In this document: positions 6,690 through 6,942 of the stretch, in pieces | How the letters are laid out: every line of letters begins with the position of its first letter | Numbering within the stretch: position 1 is the first letter of the stretch | Source of the DNA: Clostridiales bacterium | GTDB taxonomy: Bacteria > Bacillota > Clostridia > Lachnospirales > WQUN01 | NCBI GenBank assembly: GCA_031269415.1 | Contig: JAISZF010000244.1 | Location: 1-6,942 of the forward strand | Direction: 5' to 3' | Length of the DNA: 6,942 nt | Translations under genes and position numbers: made by a program | The notes under the pieces: model-generated | The model's input: only the letters and a program-made list of their open reading frames with translations | Database searches by the model: none | What the model was told of the DNA's origin: nothing

Positions 6690-6716
6690 TTAAGTAATCC
6701 GATTTCATGACGATAT
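6690..6716 (+). promoter_or_regulatory. Sigma-28-like promoter of the second prepilin gene
   Basis: TTAAGTAA (6690-6697), an 11-base spacer and GACGATAT (6709-6716). Both boxes and the spacing are identical to the element at 6222-6248, while the spacer reads TCCGATTTCAT instead of TCCGCTTACGC. Conservation of boxes but not spacer supports selection for promoter function. No terminator hairpin separates the first prepilin gene from this site, so read-through is also possible. Confidence 0.55.
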
Positions 6717-6759
6717 ATATATTGTAAGACGAAAAATAAAAAAAATGAGGAGGAACAGT

Positions 6760-6942
6760 ATGAAATCATGGAAGAAAACAGGGAAACTTAGAAAGGGCTT
6801 CACACTTATCGAACTTCTGGTGGTCGTCGCCATTATCGGGATTCTAACCACAATCGCCGTACCCAAGTTCCTGAGTATGACACAAGGCTCCAAGGAAGCC
6901 GCTGTCGAGGCTAATCATCGGATAATCGTTTCAGCGATATCA
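6760..6942 (+). CDS. Type IV prepilin, copy 2 (3' end outside the window)
   Basis: Sixty-one codons of a second prepilin gene are visible. It has the same AGGAGG ribosome site and the same leader/cleavage site KG^FTLIE. Against copy 1 there are five base differences in 183, giving two amino-acid changes: G4W in the cleaved leader and S43G (position 30 of the mature protein). Both start and frame are fixed by the alignment to copy 1. The part visible covers the leader, the N-terminal helix and the beginning of the globular region; the surface-exposed C-terminal half, where paired pilins usually differ, lies beyond the edge. It would be processed by the PilD encoded at the other side of the operon. 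Confidence 0.9.
   Translation, partial: MKSWKKTGKLRKGFTLIELLVVVAIIGILTTIAVPKFLSMTQGSKEAAVEANHRIIVSAIS

Larger units (their letters stand above)
6669..6942 (+). repeat. Tandem duplication, unit 2 (cut by the window edge)
   Basis: This is the second copy of the leader-plus-prepilin unit that starts at 6201, offset by 468 bases in the leader and 467 in the gene after a 1-base deletion. It runs to the window end, so its 3' half, and whether further copies follow, are not visible. Confidence 0.87.

Overview
The window looks like part of the chromosome of a Firmicute, probably of the clostridial type. The evidence is a type IV pilus (T4P) gene cluster of Gram-positive layout, strong Shine-Dalgarno sites on every complete protein gene, a tRNA gene without an encoded CCA end, and a GTP-independent, moderate-GC coding style. 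No species can be named from sequence reading alone.

Left part (1-1219). The 3' portion of an AT-rich aldo/keto reductase gene runs in from the left edge and ends at 768. A long, nearly symmetrical terminator hairpin follows directly. About 180 bases with no convincing gene come next. A tRNA-Val(CAC) gene then lies on the minus strand, with a near-consensus TTGACA-17-TACAAT promoter and its own downstream hairpin.

Centre and right (1219-6942). A prepilin peptidase gene (pilD) on the minus strand is divergent from a tightly spaced operon: pilB (extension ATPase), pilT (retraction ATPase) and pilC (inner-membrane platform). The genes are 20 and 19 bases apart. After an 89-base gap come two tandem, nearly identical type IV prepilin genes. 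The second is cut by the window edge. PilD would cleave the prepilin leader at KG^FTLIE, PilC and PilB would assemble the fibre, and PilT would retract it. The set therefore predicts a dynamic, retractable pilus (twitching, adhesion or DNA uptake). Minor pilins, PilM/N/O and other parts are not in view.

The most interesting layer is regulatory. Each prepilin gene is preceded by an element matching the sigma-28 (FliA/SigD) promoter pattern, TTAAGTAA-N11-GACGATAT. Its two boxes and spacing are identical in both copies although the spacer between the boxes has diverged. A related but weaker element, TAAAGTAA-N12-GTCGAAAT, precedes pilB. PilB also carries a two-motif MshEN domain at its N-terminus, the module known to bind cyclic di-GMP. 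Together these suggest that pilus expression is wired to a motility sigma factor and pilus assembly to c-di-GMP. Both are inferences from sequence patterns.
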